DNA of 64,000 nt from Helianthus annuus (lineage: Eukaryota > Streptophyta > Magnoliopsida > Asterales > Asteraceae), in contig NC_035448.2 of NCBI RefSeq assembly GCF_002127325.2, forward strand, positions 91,216,546 to 91,280,545, given 5' to 3'. Shown here piece by piece: positions 35,538-46,604 of the stretch (position 1 is its first letter; each line of letters begins with the position of its first letter). Position numbers and translations under genes: made by a program. The notes beneath the pieces were generated by a model, which was not told where the DNA came from, ran no database searches, and was given only the letters and a program-made list of their open reading frames with translations.

Positions 35538-35540
<3 letters not shown>
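34549..35540 (+). other. 3' non-coding region of element G
   Basis: AT-rich, without ORFs. Two related phrases, ACATTGAGGACAATG...AAGTGTGGGGATAGGG (about 35167-35207) and a diverged second copy near 35245-35285, resemble the spacer sequence common behind Athila-type genes. No LTR can be delimited. Confidence 0.4.
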
Positions 35541-35574
<34 letters not shown>

Positions 35575-35589
35575 GTATATATATATATG

Positions 35590-35623
<34 letters not shown>

Positions 35624-35629
35624 TATATA
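35541..35629. repeat. (AT)n microsatellite with interspersed GT
   Basis: About 89 bases of alternating AT broken by single GTs, ending exactly at the Helitron 3' terminus. Confidence 0.95.
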
Positions 35630-35640
35630 CTAGTCACTTT

Positions 35641-35658
35641 CCCGCACGATGCGGCGGG
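35641..35658 (-). terminator. Helitron 3' terminal hairpin
   Basis: CCCGCCGCATCGTGCGGG on the - strand: a 5-bp GC stem with an 8-base loop, followed by AAAGTGACTAG. It is the presumed rolling-circle termination signal, not a transcription terminator. Confidence 0.9.
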
Positions 35659-36111
35659 AGTGGCAATTTACAATAGTATAATTGTTTACCGTTAGTTTAT
35701 CCGTCGTCTCATGAAATATTGTATAGTACTTAAGTTAGTTTTCTTATTCGTGATACAATGGCACTGGTTTTTCTGTTTGTTTATCGATTATTTGGTGATC
35801 TTCTACAAGAATAGTACAAAACAAAGAAGTAGATGTAATTAAAAACAAGAAGAGTTCAAAACAGTCAAGTAGCTGGACAAAACAATAAAAACACCATGCG
35901 GGGAGTCTCTTGTATCTCTTCCTGTTTTACCAATACATCCGTTCGCTTATGACTTTCTTGTACCTTCTCCTCTACTGTACCAGATTTCGACACATAAAAA
36001 AATGTTAGACGCCTATAGGTGGTTTAAAATAGTAATTAAAAGGTAATTTCTGGAAGCAAATAAGGCACAAAATCTACTAACTTACCTTCTTTTTTATTCG
36101 GATGCGATTAA

Positions 36112-39100
36112 TTAATCACGCAACACTTCCTGGTAGACAACATTTGATGTGTAAACTCCGCTTTGTTTGAATTCTTTGGCGAGATGTACCAACACCTTCG
36201 TACTTTGTCTTGAAATCCCTCTTGATAACGCGACATAAAGTTGTCCATGTGAAAATACAGAATCCGGAAGATAAATACCAACGTTCGGAATTGTTTGACC
36301 TTGAGCTTTATTAATCGTCATGGAAAAGCTAAGTCGAATTGGAAATTGTTTTCTTTTCAGCTTGAATGGGAACATGTCATCTTCAGAAAGGGTTAGAGGG
36401 ATTCTTGGCAAAAAAACTCTTTTGCCGGCATGTTGACCGACTGCAATTTCCGCATCAATAACATTTCGCATGAAACCCTTACATATCAATCGCGTGCCAT
36501 TACACAGGCCATGTGATGGATCGATATTACGTAACAATATTATTGGGCATCCAATTTTTAAACGAAGCTTATGAGGCGGCAAACCACTAACATTTAGCGA
36601 GTTTAAGAACTCGACTGGATAGAAGTTGCGCTGATCGTCTTCAGCTTCATCAAAACTGTAATAAACTTTTTCCTCCCCTTGAAAAATTTCAATCATTTGA
36701 TTATTAATCTCGTCAACACTATCATTTTTAGTGGACAATATTGCTCTAGAGATTATATAATCTAAAGAATATACATTATCTTCAATTGATGGAAAGATGG
36801 ATGGATCAATTCTTTTATAGCATTTTCTCTGTTGTTGCACTGAATTGTCATGTCATCGGGTATGCGGATATAGTTTCCTTCGATTGGTTCTTTAGTTCCA
36901 TCGCCGACCCTTAAAAGAAATTTAGAAAACCATGGATCTTTTAGCGCTCTCATATTTATGGTCAACCGCATCTTCTTAGTCAAAGACCAAAGAGGTGACA
37001 TTCGTACGCTGGAGTCTACAATCTGTGCTCGAGTGCCACGTTTAATAACAGGCAACACTTGTCTGAAGTCACCTCCCATAACCATTATCTTTCCACCAAA
37101 TGGGAGACTAACACCTATAATGTCTTGGAATGTACGATCGACTGCCTCTATCGCCTGTCGTTTAGCCATCGACGCTTCATCCCATATGATTATTTTGGTA
37201 GCCCGAATCAGTTTAGCGGCCCCACTCTGTTTTTTGATATTGCACATTGATTTATTTTCAAGATTAAGAGGAATCTTGAATCTCGAGTGAGCCGTTCTAC
37301 CTCCTGGCATATTATTAGCCGCTGCACCTGATGAAGCTGTTGCGAGAGCAATAAGACCACGTGACCGAATTTCAGTAAGCAAGGCAATGTACAAAAATGT
37401 TTTTCCAGTTCCACCTGGACCATCAATAAAGAACACGCCTGGAAGATCATTATCAACATGCATCATGATCTCATCAAACACGTTTTTTGGTCCGGATTAA
37501 GTGAATCTTTGGCACTCAAGTGTTCAGGTTCCAAAACAATCCCATACTCTTCTTGTAACTCACGATAACCTGCATCTTGTAAGTTAACATCATCTGTTAT
37601 CTTAGGAAGGTCGAACTCATTGAAATTTTTACCCATGGATTGTACCAAGACACTAATTTCGGTAAGAACCATATTTTGAACTCGTTCTATACTGTGACAG
37701 TGTAACCGATGATCTTCAGACAGTGAATCAAAGTGGTCATTCCATAACTTTCGAATATCTCCAGGTTGGCAAAAAATCATTATGGTCGCAAATAACCTTC
37801 TAAGAGCATTGGGAAACTGAAACGTAGAGGCTTTTTCGAGACATTGTGATAGATATTCATCGTCTTCTATTAAGCCTAACTCAAGAGCTGCTTTCCGAAA
37901 TGTCGCACACCGTTGACCATTAACTGTGCAAAGATGTTCAAAAGAAGTAGGCCCTCTGACATTTGACAAAAGTAGGCGTAAGTAGTACCTTTCTCCTTCG
38001 GCTGGATTAGCGGAAACGATACGTCCTCTTTGTTTTTTACCGAAACGACGACTCCAACGGCGTGTGCTTCCATTCCACGTAAAGTGTTTTGGAAAATCTT
38101 TATACAAATGTACCCTTGCTGTTTCATCGTTTCTATTTATCTCAAAAAATGTTGTTAGCATGGTTCTCTTATCCCTTTCCCTATCAACAATATTAGGCAT
38201 CAAGTCATCATCTCTAAATCTAACCATCTGATTATTTGGGAGATGAAGTTGTAAGGCTAGAACAGCAGGAAAGATTTGAGAAAGAGAGAAGGAAAAAATG
38301 CGCCACATAGCCTCTGGGGGCGATATGTAGCGTGCATCTTGAAATCTTTTTATCTCATTAATAACAACCCCTGGCTCACTTTGATCGACTTGAATAACCT
38401 GTTTGTCATGTCCTTTATAAACATATTTGAAAAGATATTTCACAGATTTTATACTTGAGCAAACTTCAACATCCATGTAGCAGTTAAACATCATCAAAAG
38501 CCTTGGGTTATATGGGACCACCCATCTATTATCAAGTGTTTGTCCTCGTAGGTCCACTTCTATCCCGGTGTCTCTCCTTCGATACAACGGATACGAATCT
38601 TCTCCTTGTGTCGTCGGTTCGTTAAATTGTCTAGGATAGCGAAAACGACAAATTTTAGGATCACCCTGCATACAAGGACTGCTTGATCGTAAATTGCCAC
38701 AAGGACCGTGAATCATGTGCTTGATAACCATCTCATGCAATCTGGGATGTGTTAGTTTGTTAGGAATTTCAGCACACACAACCTTATCATAATGGTCCGC
38801 GTTATTGATCTTGTGTTGCGGGTACATGATTAGGAGAAAATGTGTGTGCGGAAAACCCCGCTTTTGAAATTCAATGACATAGACGTATGCCTTAACTTCC
38901 CCGAGGATATGTTTCTTGAAGAGTTGATCCTTAAGATCTTCTAATTTAGCCCGGAACACTCTTGAAACAAGGTCTGGACGATTTGTAGCAGTTTGACCAA
39001 CATGTAAGTTATCACATATCTCATGCCACTTTGGATTACATGTCATTGTAAGGAATACATCAGGCTTGCCGTCATCTTGAACTAACGTCATCGCTTCTAG

Positions 39101-41055
39101 AAACCGACGTCGCATGTCGCGAGGCCCCCCGATGAAAGATGCAGGCAACACAATTCTTTTCCCGACTCTGTTTGCATGAACCACACCAGTATTGACGCAA
39201 TCCACAATACCTTGGTACAATTCGGCCCGAATCTTAGCCTGGTTTCTCTCACAAAATTCTAAGCGTGATGTCTTAGTTTTGATGTAAACATCAACCACAA
39301 ACTGCTGTAGCAGCCTACCACCGAACAAAAGCACATTATCGGTAGATCGAATCTGGAACTTGTAACAGTAGTACTCTCGCATAGCCACGGTTGTTCTACC
39401 ACTTTGTGTGTTTGCCTCTGAACGATGAAGATGTATTAAAAACAAACAGTTAATAAAAATAAAACGCATTACGCTATTTTTATGATCTTCACTTAAAAAA
39501 GGATAACAAATTGTTGGTACCTTCCATTTCTCCTTCGATGTTGTCATTGTTGCGAACCTCATTGATTGATACTCCATGACGTGGTATGTTACCATGCCAA
39601 CCCGACTCACCATTAGGAAAAAATAGAGGATACGACGATGGATCGTAACAACTGAAGTACGGCTGAATAGTTTGACTATATTCAGACCTACCGTACACAA
39701 CAATACTTCGTTTATACGAAGTGATATTGTCATTACCTTCAACCCAAATACCAGCAACCTATATAATTGTGAACTATAAGTAAGTAAAATAAGCAATACA
39801 ATTAAATAATTGCAATTAATATAATATTATATATACCTCCGATGTCGTTGGTCGGTTGTACACCCTTTGGTCAAGTTCAACCGAAGTATTCAAAGTGACT
39901 CTATAGTTGTCCAGAGGTCCTAGTTCCGCAAGTCTTCTAAATGTATCGACATATGGGTTTGTAGAAAGAACACGTGTTAAAATCTAAGTAATGTGCCGAT
40001 CAAGATTTGGCCATCAGAGTCTGTGATCTAACTCAGTATCAGGATCGTAAAAATACAACTGCAAGTACCTAGGGGTCCCATCCCTCGGAACTAATTGGTC
40101 GATTCTGTGATATATTCCTTTATGTGCACGAAAAGTATATACGCCGTCTCTCATATTGTTCAATGTATCATCCAATGTCACACCCATTGAGGCAAAAGAA
40201 AAATTGGTGTTATAAGCACGGATGTTTTGCCTAAACATATCTCCAATTTCATCTTGAGACGTGAAAAGTCGGTACAATTCCTCTGGAATTTCTAAGTTTG
40301 CTAACACAGTTTTCCCACTCATACAACAAAAGGTATCAAATTCATACTGAAATCGTTTTGCTCCACAATTGGGACATGCACCTCGTTCCTTTAAAACACG
40401 ATGCTCTCCAGGTACACCATTGTAAACAAAATTATAAGGATCATCTTGCACGCTCCCATCTTGGAAGGAAGGTTGATCAATTACTTCAGCAAATTGGGGT
40501 AATAAAGTACGCGGATGAATTCGAATACCTAAAAAATTGGTGTATTAAGTAATGAAGGTTGTAAAAGATGTCGAGTTCGAAAAAAAAGAAATCATTGTTA
40601 AATAAATAGAAACCTCGTGATGTTCTATGCCTGACTACGTCAATTACAGATGGGAATGTGGTTGTCGGCGTAACATCATCTATCTGGGTTTGGTTGACTT
40701 GACTGCCATTTGAAATACGCATTCCATTATCGTTTCGTGTATTAGAACATCCTTTATTGTACTCCTTGCGTTTTATAGTAGAAACACTTGAGGCGTTCTC
40801 ATTTGTTGTTTGTGTAAATTGAGTAATATTAGTTTGTAAACTTCTTAACGGCGTCCTTTCTGTTGACCTATTACTCATTAAAGATATTGATGAAGCACTT
40901 TGGGAGGCATCACCACTCCCAAATTTAGATACTTTGTTATTTCCTTTGCGTGCAGCATAGTATCTTTTGTGATACTCTTTTCGTTTTTCAGCTTTAGTAG
41001 ATCCGCTCGAGCTAGAAGCATGATTACGATGGTTTGGTTGTCCATTAGTCATTGT
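36112..41055 (-). pseudogene. RepHel: Helitron Rep-helicase (RepHel) gene, four exons, inactivated
   Basis: Proposed exons: 41055-40614, 40528-39837, 39758-39521 and 39417-36112, all with GT...AG introns in matching phase. Exon 1 gives a basic N-terminus (RKEYHKRYYAARK). Exon 2 has a Cys cluster (CPNCGAKRFQYE...FCC). Exon 3 gives the YPLFFPNGESGWH motif. Exon 4 carries the Helitron Rep core with TCNPKWHE, the HUH-type motif GFPHTHFLL (about 38850) and tyrosines in YLFKYVYKG (about 38420), then a PIF1-type helicase with Walker A GPGGTGKTF, Walker B IIWDEAS, GGDFRQVLPV, TINKAQGQTI and LYVALSRG. Rep would nick and join the ends and the helicase would unwind them. Damage: in-frame TGA 40014-40016 and TAG 39984-39986, and frame changes near 37485 and near 36800. 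It can no longer drive its own movement. Confidence 0.9.
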
Positions 41056-41301
41056 AAATTGACAAAGTGACAAATACCTTGCAAATTAAATAAAAGAGAG
41101 TTATCATAGATGATGAAATTCTCAAATCATTACAACATTCAAACACATGATTTAGAGAAAAACAAACTGAATGATAACATTGAAATACATAATGATAACA
41201 TTAAAATACATGACTTAAGCCGAATATCATGACTTAGAGAAAAAAAACACAAATCCTTAAAATATTGACATACATAATGATAATATTAAGTGAAAGCCAA
41301 A

Positions 41302-42360
41302 CTAAATACTTGGTGAAACAATGGTCTCCACAAACACCGCACCCTTAAAACCTCGAAACCAAGTAACAGGACAAAAACATTCTAAGGGCTTCATATCCAT
41401 TTCAATTGTAAACAACTTCCCTAATTTAGTCATCACAAACCAATTACCATTTGTCACATAATGTGTTATATCGCACCACAATGACAATGATATCGGGGGG
41501 ATCGGAGGACATGATAAGACCTTAATCCAGTAATCCCCTTGTAGCGTCCATAGGTCAATTGTCATCTCAAACATGCCAGTGCTAGCAAACATGTGAAGCT
41601 CATTTTTTACATTCACTAAAACACCTTGAACCATTCCTGTAGAAGGAACGGGTGGAAAGCTTATCTCCTTGAACTGCTCCAAATTAACATCAAAACAAAT
41701 CACCACATTCGTACCTCCAATCCAACATTCGTAAACAATGAAATATAGAGTACCACCACAAAATGTGCCAGCTGACCAATTGAAATGAGGGCTTAGGTAC
41801 TCTTGTCTTGTTATGAAAGGAATATTTCTCCAGGAGTCTACTTCCCTAGAATAAACATAGATACCAAGTACACCAATCCTACGCTTTATATGCAAGACCT
41901 TGTAATCATCATCAGCGTCAACGTACAAACCAACGGCATCAAGGTTATTTATATAGAATCCATGAGAATCAGGGGTTGACAAATGCTTGAAAGCAGTAGT
42001 TGTTGGATTCCAAAGAAGCAGCTCGTATGTATGATTCAAGCAAACACACAACAATCCGTTCAAATGTGAAAGTATTGAGACATCATTATTTTGGTGATGG
42101 AATGGAAATGTAAGTATGGAGCTTGGCCCATAGTCATTGGATTGAAAGATGATCGGATGAACAGAGCATGTTAGGTCGTCAATTAGTAGAACTCTCTGGT
42201 TAGATGAAACTAATGAGCGAGAACAATGTATCCTTACGAAATCTTGTGTTGACAGTAACGCGTACCATTGCTTACATACACTCTTAGAACGGCCTACATC
42301 CTTCGCTGGCACCCTCGTTAATATCTCAAACACGATTGTATGAACAGGAAGGTCAGCCAT
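41302..42360 (-). CDS. F-box protein with F-box-associated domain, inside the Helitron
   Basis: 352 codons from ATG 42360; an in-frame ATG at 42447 would add 29 residues that do not look like F-box sequence. The F-box is at residues about 1-45 (LPVHTIVFEILTRVPAKDVG then CKQWYALL). A region typical of plant F-box-associated (FBA/kelch-like) repeats follows, with GLLCVCL, WNPTTTAFKHL, VLHIKRR and WRNIPF. Such proteins bind SKP1 and present substrates to an SCF ubiquitin ligase. The frame is intact and single-exon, on the same strand as RepHel and about 250 bases upstream of it, which fits capture of a host gene by the Helitron. The substrate is unknown. Expression is not shown. Confidence 0.85.
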   Translation of the reverse strand: MADLPVHTIVFEILTRVPAKDVGRSKSVCKQWYALLSTQDFVRIHCSRSLVSSNQRVLLIDDLTCSVHPIIFQSNDYGPSSILTFPFHHQNNDVSILSHLNGLLCVCLNHTYELLLWNPTTTAFKHLSTPDSHGFYINNLDAVGLYVDADDDYKVLHIKRRIGVLGIYVYSREVDSWRNIPFITRQEYLSPHFNWSAGTFCGGTLYFIVYECWIGGTNVVICFDVNLEQFKEISFPPVPSTGMVQGVLVNVKNELHMFASTGMFEMTIDLWTLQGDYWIKVLSCPPIPPISLSLWCDITHYVTNGNWFVMTKLGKLFTIEMDMKPLECFCPVTWFRGFKGAVFVETIVSPSI

Positions 42361-42655
42361 GGTTATACCTTCGTTTAACACAGATAATGAATATTTAGTT
42401 GTCCAATCTAAGAAGATTATAGTTTGGTGAAAAATAGGTGTAACCATTACTTGTAAAGCAAGTAATATAACATACTTGTAATATCATATTATAAGATTAG
42501 ACAAAGTAAAATATACTTCTACAATTACTTCAATGTGAGGGGAAAAAAAAAGCAAAACACGAAACATCAAGAGAGACTTTAATATTCAACAACTAAACAT
42601 ATAACAACACTAAATGTTTCTAACTTAAACACAAACTTGGATAACGATCCATAAT

Positions 42656-43734
42656 TTAAATATCCCGTGCCTCGACCATATCTGGTTCGTACGTAATCGT
42701 ACTCAACTCCATAGACTTCAAAATATTAACTGAAATAACAAATAAAATATAACTTCTATTAAATTACATGAGCCATTAAATCTAACTAATTTTTAGAATG
42801 TTCATGTGTAAAGCATAACATACTATCTGGTAGATGAACCAACTTGACACGCGATACATATATGATAGACTTTTGTTGCACGGCTCGAATGGTATGTATA
42901 ACATCGGAAGGCTTCAGGGCGGACAAAAACATTTGTATTGTGTGACCACTGTATGTTACGATTTTGGATTAAAGTTCTGCTAATAATAATATTTTCTTAC
43001 ATATAATTTAAATATTATGTTTGTAATATGTTAATAATAAATAATAACTTACGTCTTATCTTGAAGAGAAAGTTCAAAACAACATCGATCATGTTTGCCT
43101 TCTATTATTCTCCCAACCACATCTATAACAAAATCAGCCAAATCGTATACACTATATTATACATACATATATAAACTTTTATATATTTAATAAAAAAATA
43201 TAGATAGAGAATTTATATGTACCAACAATTATTTTTTGAGGTCTCCTGTCATGCTTCAATTCTATAATGGAAGGGACCAATGGATATAAAGAAGCACCCC
43301 TTGGAATCGTAAGCATAAGTGAAGAAAGCTTTGTATATTCGTTGATGACAATTTTTTTCTCGGACCAAACTAACACGTAATTCTGGTACTTTGGGTACTC
43401 ATGATATTTGAGATTCTCAATTTGGAAATGATTTAAGGAAAAAAAACCACCCACCAATGCCGCGTCATTATATATGTGTATCAAATGTTGTAGTACGAAC
43501 GCAACAATTTTTTGTCTCTAAAAAGAAAAGAAATTTAGTGGTGGAAAAACGCTTACTCGTATAACACAAAGTAAATTAAAATAATGTTCTTAAGTGTTGA
43601 TCAAGAAAAATAACCACTAATCTCTTTTCATCGACGTCATGCCAAATAAACTCCACCTTAACAAAGATTATATTATACCATGCTCTATCATTTGTTAATG
43701 ATGAAAATTCTTCAACGGAAAAATGATCAGACAT
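42656..43734 (-). pseudogene. RPA70-like (DUF223/OB-fold) gene of the Helitron, multi-exon
   Basis: Coding blocks on the - strand: a start MSDHFSVEEF at 43734 with WYNIIFVKVEFIWHD; then about 43525-43220 with the DUF223-like VGGFFSLNHFQIENL; about 43120-43050 with VVGRIIEGKHDRCCFELSL (OB-fold B start), ending at a GT donor; about 42970-42825 with VTYSGHTIQMFLSAL; and a last block ending ARDI at 42656. The order matches plant RPA1-like proteins, which many plant Helitrons carry and which bind single-stranded DNA. Exact exon borders are unclear, and the first block runs into a stop near 43575 without a clear donor, so it may be damaged. The C-terminal zinc-binding OB-fold is missing. Confidence 0.6.
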
Positions 43735-43922
43735 ATCCTATTAAGTGTTTAATGTTAGTTAACTAAAAAAATAAAAACTCCAGAAACTTAAATTTAAACT
43801 AAAACATGATTAAAATTAAACAACAACTAATTTAAATTTAAACTAATACATAATTAAAACTTACATAATTAAGATTCAAACTAATTCGAGAAAAAAAAAC
43901 TACAGTCATCATCAAAGTTGTT

Positions 43923-44414
43923 CTAAGGTTCCCAAACCATTTCTTCATCCAATGGTGGTTCGTAAACCGCCCCAGGGTCAGTTTCGTACCCTTCAGCCCA
44001 GCTCGGTAGTTCTTGTGTTTGACTGTGGTTTTCCACATAAGGGGGGTTTGAAGGTGGAGGATGCATAGGTAGTATAGGAGTGTTTGCCACCGGACGATGA
44101 TGCCCATCCTCAATTTGTAGTCCACCAAATTGTAGTTGAGCGAATGTATAGTCATACGCCCAATTCAACTCTTCATCCGTCCAACCAAATGGATCATCGT
44201 GTTCAAGGTTTGTCACCGGATGAGGGTTTGCCACCGGAGGTGGGTTTGACACCGGAGGTGGGTTTAACATCGGACGAAAAGGGTTTCTAACTTCAGGGTT
44301 TGATGTTAAAGAGTTTGAATCAGGAAGGTTTAAATGGCGACGGGATGATCGTTCATGGTTTGTTGATCCTTGTGGTTCAATGGGAATTGGATAACCACCA
44401 CCCATACCTCTCAA
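43923..44414 (-). CDS. Proline-rich hypothetical ORF in the Helitron
   Basis: 163 codons. N-terminal Gly/Arg/Ser-rich part; residues about 50-70 hold tandem NPPPVSNPPPVANPHPVTN-type repeats; then FGWTDEELNWAYDYTFAQLQ, a possibly helical segment; then a Pro- and Glu-rich acidic end (PPLDEEMVWEP). I do not recognise a family. It lies between the Helitron 5' end and the RPA-like gene on the same strand, so it may be a captured fragment or part of a longer spliced gene. Confidence 0.4.
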   Translation of the reverse strand: MRGMGGGYPIPIEPQGSTNHERSSRRHLNLPDSNSLTSNPEVRNPFRPMLNPPPVSNPPPVANPHPVTNLEHDDPFGWTDEELNWAYDYTFAQLQFGGLQIEDGHHRPVANTPILPMHPPPSNPPYVENHSQTQELPSWAEGYETDPGAVYEPPLDEEMVWEP

Positions 44415-45603
44415 TTGATATTTGTTTGGAGTGATTTATAAACTGAAAAATACAATTTTGATTGTATATAAAGATCAATTTTAAAGGAAATAAAAATAGT
44501 TTGATTAAATATAAAAAAAGGATTGTGTAAACTTAAACATACAATTTTTATTGGATATAAAGATCAGTTTTCTTACCATGTTAAAAATTAACATCAAAGT
44601 AAACTGAACCACAAGGATTGTGTAAACTTAAAAACAAAATTTTTTATTGTAACATTTTTAACATCAAAGTTAAGTCAAATGTTTATTGGATTTATATTTT
44701 TTTTGACCAAAAGAAATGGAAGCAAGTGCTGAACACGGCCTTTTGTGCCTGAGGATAGGCCCGTATGAGGGGAAGCCCATATATTAAATTACATGATTAT
44801 TCGATAAAACGTGTGCCCTTTTTAACATCTTCTAGTAATAATCATTTTGTTTTTATTGATAATATTAAATTTAAAATTTATAGAATAGATTTTAATGCTA
44901 AAGACAAAGATAACCGATAATAATATATTAATTGTTATAATCATATATTAATTATTAAAATCTAAAAACATATATTAGCGTTTTAAATATTTAAAAAGAT
45001 AAAGATTTTGTAAGTCTATATAGTAAAAGTACATCAATTTAAATGGTTACGATGAATAATATTAACACTAATTTGAGTGAATATTTGCATACTAAATTTA
45101 ATGTTAACATCGGAATCAAATGTTTGTCCTACATGAAAACATAATATTGAACCCAGGCAGTAAAACAAAGTTGTGTATTTGTAAATATAGCATATAATAT
45201 AAGTTATTGTAAAAAAATTACGACATAATTTTTTTAGTTTAATAGTCCAAAAATACATTTAATTAAAAATAAAGAAATAAAATTTTAATTTATTGGTATC
45301 AAATAGTTGAAAAAGTTCCTGTTATATTAATGAACGGAAATGTTTGTACAATTCTTTTTTTATGTTTTTTATTTCACTTTTAAATATATTTGAGATGATT
45401 CGTTCGTCTACCTACCATTAGTTTGTTATCGTATTGGATATTCATTTTTTAATAAAAAAAATTGTACAATTTTAATCAAACGCGATGTTTGACAATAGTT
45501 AAATTATAAAATATCAAAATATTAGAATCTAAAAGAAAATACTATAATATTATATTGATGAATAAAAAAATAAGGAAAGAGTTATAAAAAAAAGTAGTAT
45601 AGA
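44415..45603 (-). other. Helitron 5' region, AT-rich, no gene recognised
   Basis: Very AT-rich. A T run at about 44696-44704 followed by GC-richer sequence (to about 44780) may be the tail of a small retroposed insert. A short ORF at 45034-45258 has no resemblance to known proteins. The TC terminus is at 45603. Confidence 0.5.
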
Positions 45604-45732
45604 TTAATAATGAAATACAGTGTTGGACATTAATAATGAAATTGCTAAAGTACTTTTTTATTGAATTAACGGTCTAGCTCCGCCACTAAAAAATTATTTA
45701 ACTAAATGGGTACTTTAAAAAATATTTACCAA
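45604..45732 (+). other. Sequence between Helitron and MULE
   Basis: AT-rich flank that, before the insertions, continued into 61531 onwards. No gene is seen. Confidence 0.6.
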
Positions 45733-45742
45733 AATAGGTGTT
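45733..45742 (+). repeat. 10-bp target duplication of the MULE, left copy
   Basis: aataggtgtt, identical to 61521-61530. MULEs duplicate 8-11 bases. Confidence 0.88.
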
Positions 45743-46337
45743 GGGTGAAGATCATTTCAGAACCCTATATTTTTTTAGAACTTGCAGAACTTATCTGAAT
45801 CATTAGATCATTTGATCAAGTGCTAATATAGAAGGTGGCATTTTAGTAATAATCTAGATCTTTTAAGGATAATATATTAAATAGAAAAGGGTAATTTATG
45901 GATATCAGAGAAAAAAAAATCAAAACACCAAATGTTTCCTATTAATATGGTTATTAGTTATCATTTTCTTTTATCTCTATTATTATATTTCTCTCTAGTC
46001 TACTTTTGTTATTTACGGAATTGAAAGATCTAATGTTACGCATGTAAAATTAACTCTAAATGATAGAATATGGAATTGCATATGAAAGCTCTCTTTGGTC
46101 TGCTATGTTGAGGTAACTTTGAGATATCTCAATAGCTCTAATCGATAGAACATGTGAAAATATATTTTCTTCTTTGTGGTGGTTATTGCATTTTTACTTA
46201 AATAAATGATATTTTGATTGATTATTTTGAATCGATATATGACTAAGTTTTTGGTAAATTACGGTAAATAGATATTTTTGTCAACTCAAGAAGATTCAAG
46301 GTTTTAATTTAGTTTCATTGCTCTCAAAAAGTTTTTA

Positions 46338-46563
46338 TTTTTCTTTGTTCTTTTCTATTATGAACATTCTCATGTTACGTATGTAAATAATTTACTTACC
46401 TATATGTAAAACAAAGTTACACATACGTGGTTAGTTAACTTACACGTATATTTTTCTTTGTTCTTTTCTATTATGAACATTCTCATATTACGTATGTAAA
46501 TAATTTACTTACATATATGTAAAACAAAGTTACACATACGTAGTTAGTTAACTTACACGTATG
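46338..46563 (+). repeat. Two tandem copies of a 113-bp unit inside the MULE
   Basis: 46338-46450 and 46451-46563 differ at only a few positions. The unit contains TACGTATGTAAATAA and ACATACGT motifs. Confidence 0.9.
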
Positions 46564-46599
46564 TTAATAATTATGTGGTGTATATATGTATAAAAGGTT

Positions 46600-46604
46600 C
46601 TAGG
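46600..46604 (+). repeat. Target duplication of element F, left copy
   Basis: ctagg, identical to 60904-60908. Confidence 0.93.

Larger units (their letters stand above)
35630..45603 (-). mobile_element. Complete Helitron carrying Rep-helicase, RPA-like and F-box genes
   Basis: The - strand 5' end reads TCTATACTACTTTTT from 45603, preceded by A. The 3' end reads GTGACTAG at 35630, followed by T. Eleven bases before the end lies the hairpin CCCGC...GCGGG. These are the three hallmarks of plant Helitrons: TC start, hairpin with CTAG end, and insertion between A and T. Length is 9974 bp. There are no target duplications, as expected for rolling-circle transposition. Confidence 0.92.

Noticed and set aside
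39418..39796. First 130 codons of the long Rep ORF as its true N-terminus
   Set aside because: This part reads through an intron and the wrong frame of exon 3; the motif YPLFFPNGESGWH lies in the other frame.
42361..42447. Upstream ATG of the F-box gene
   Set aside because: The 29 added residues do not resemble F-box proteins; the ATG at 42360 begins directly before the F-box.
44696..44780. Possible small SINE-like insert inside the Helitron 5' region
   Set aside because: Only a T run and about 80 GC-richer bases are seen; no internal promoter boxes or target copies could be identified.
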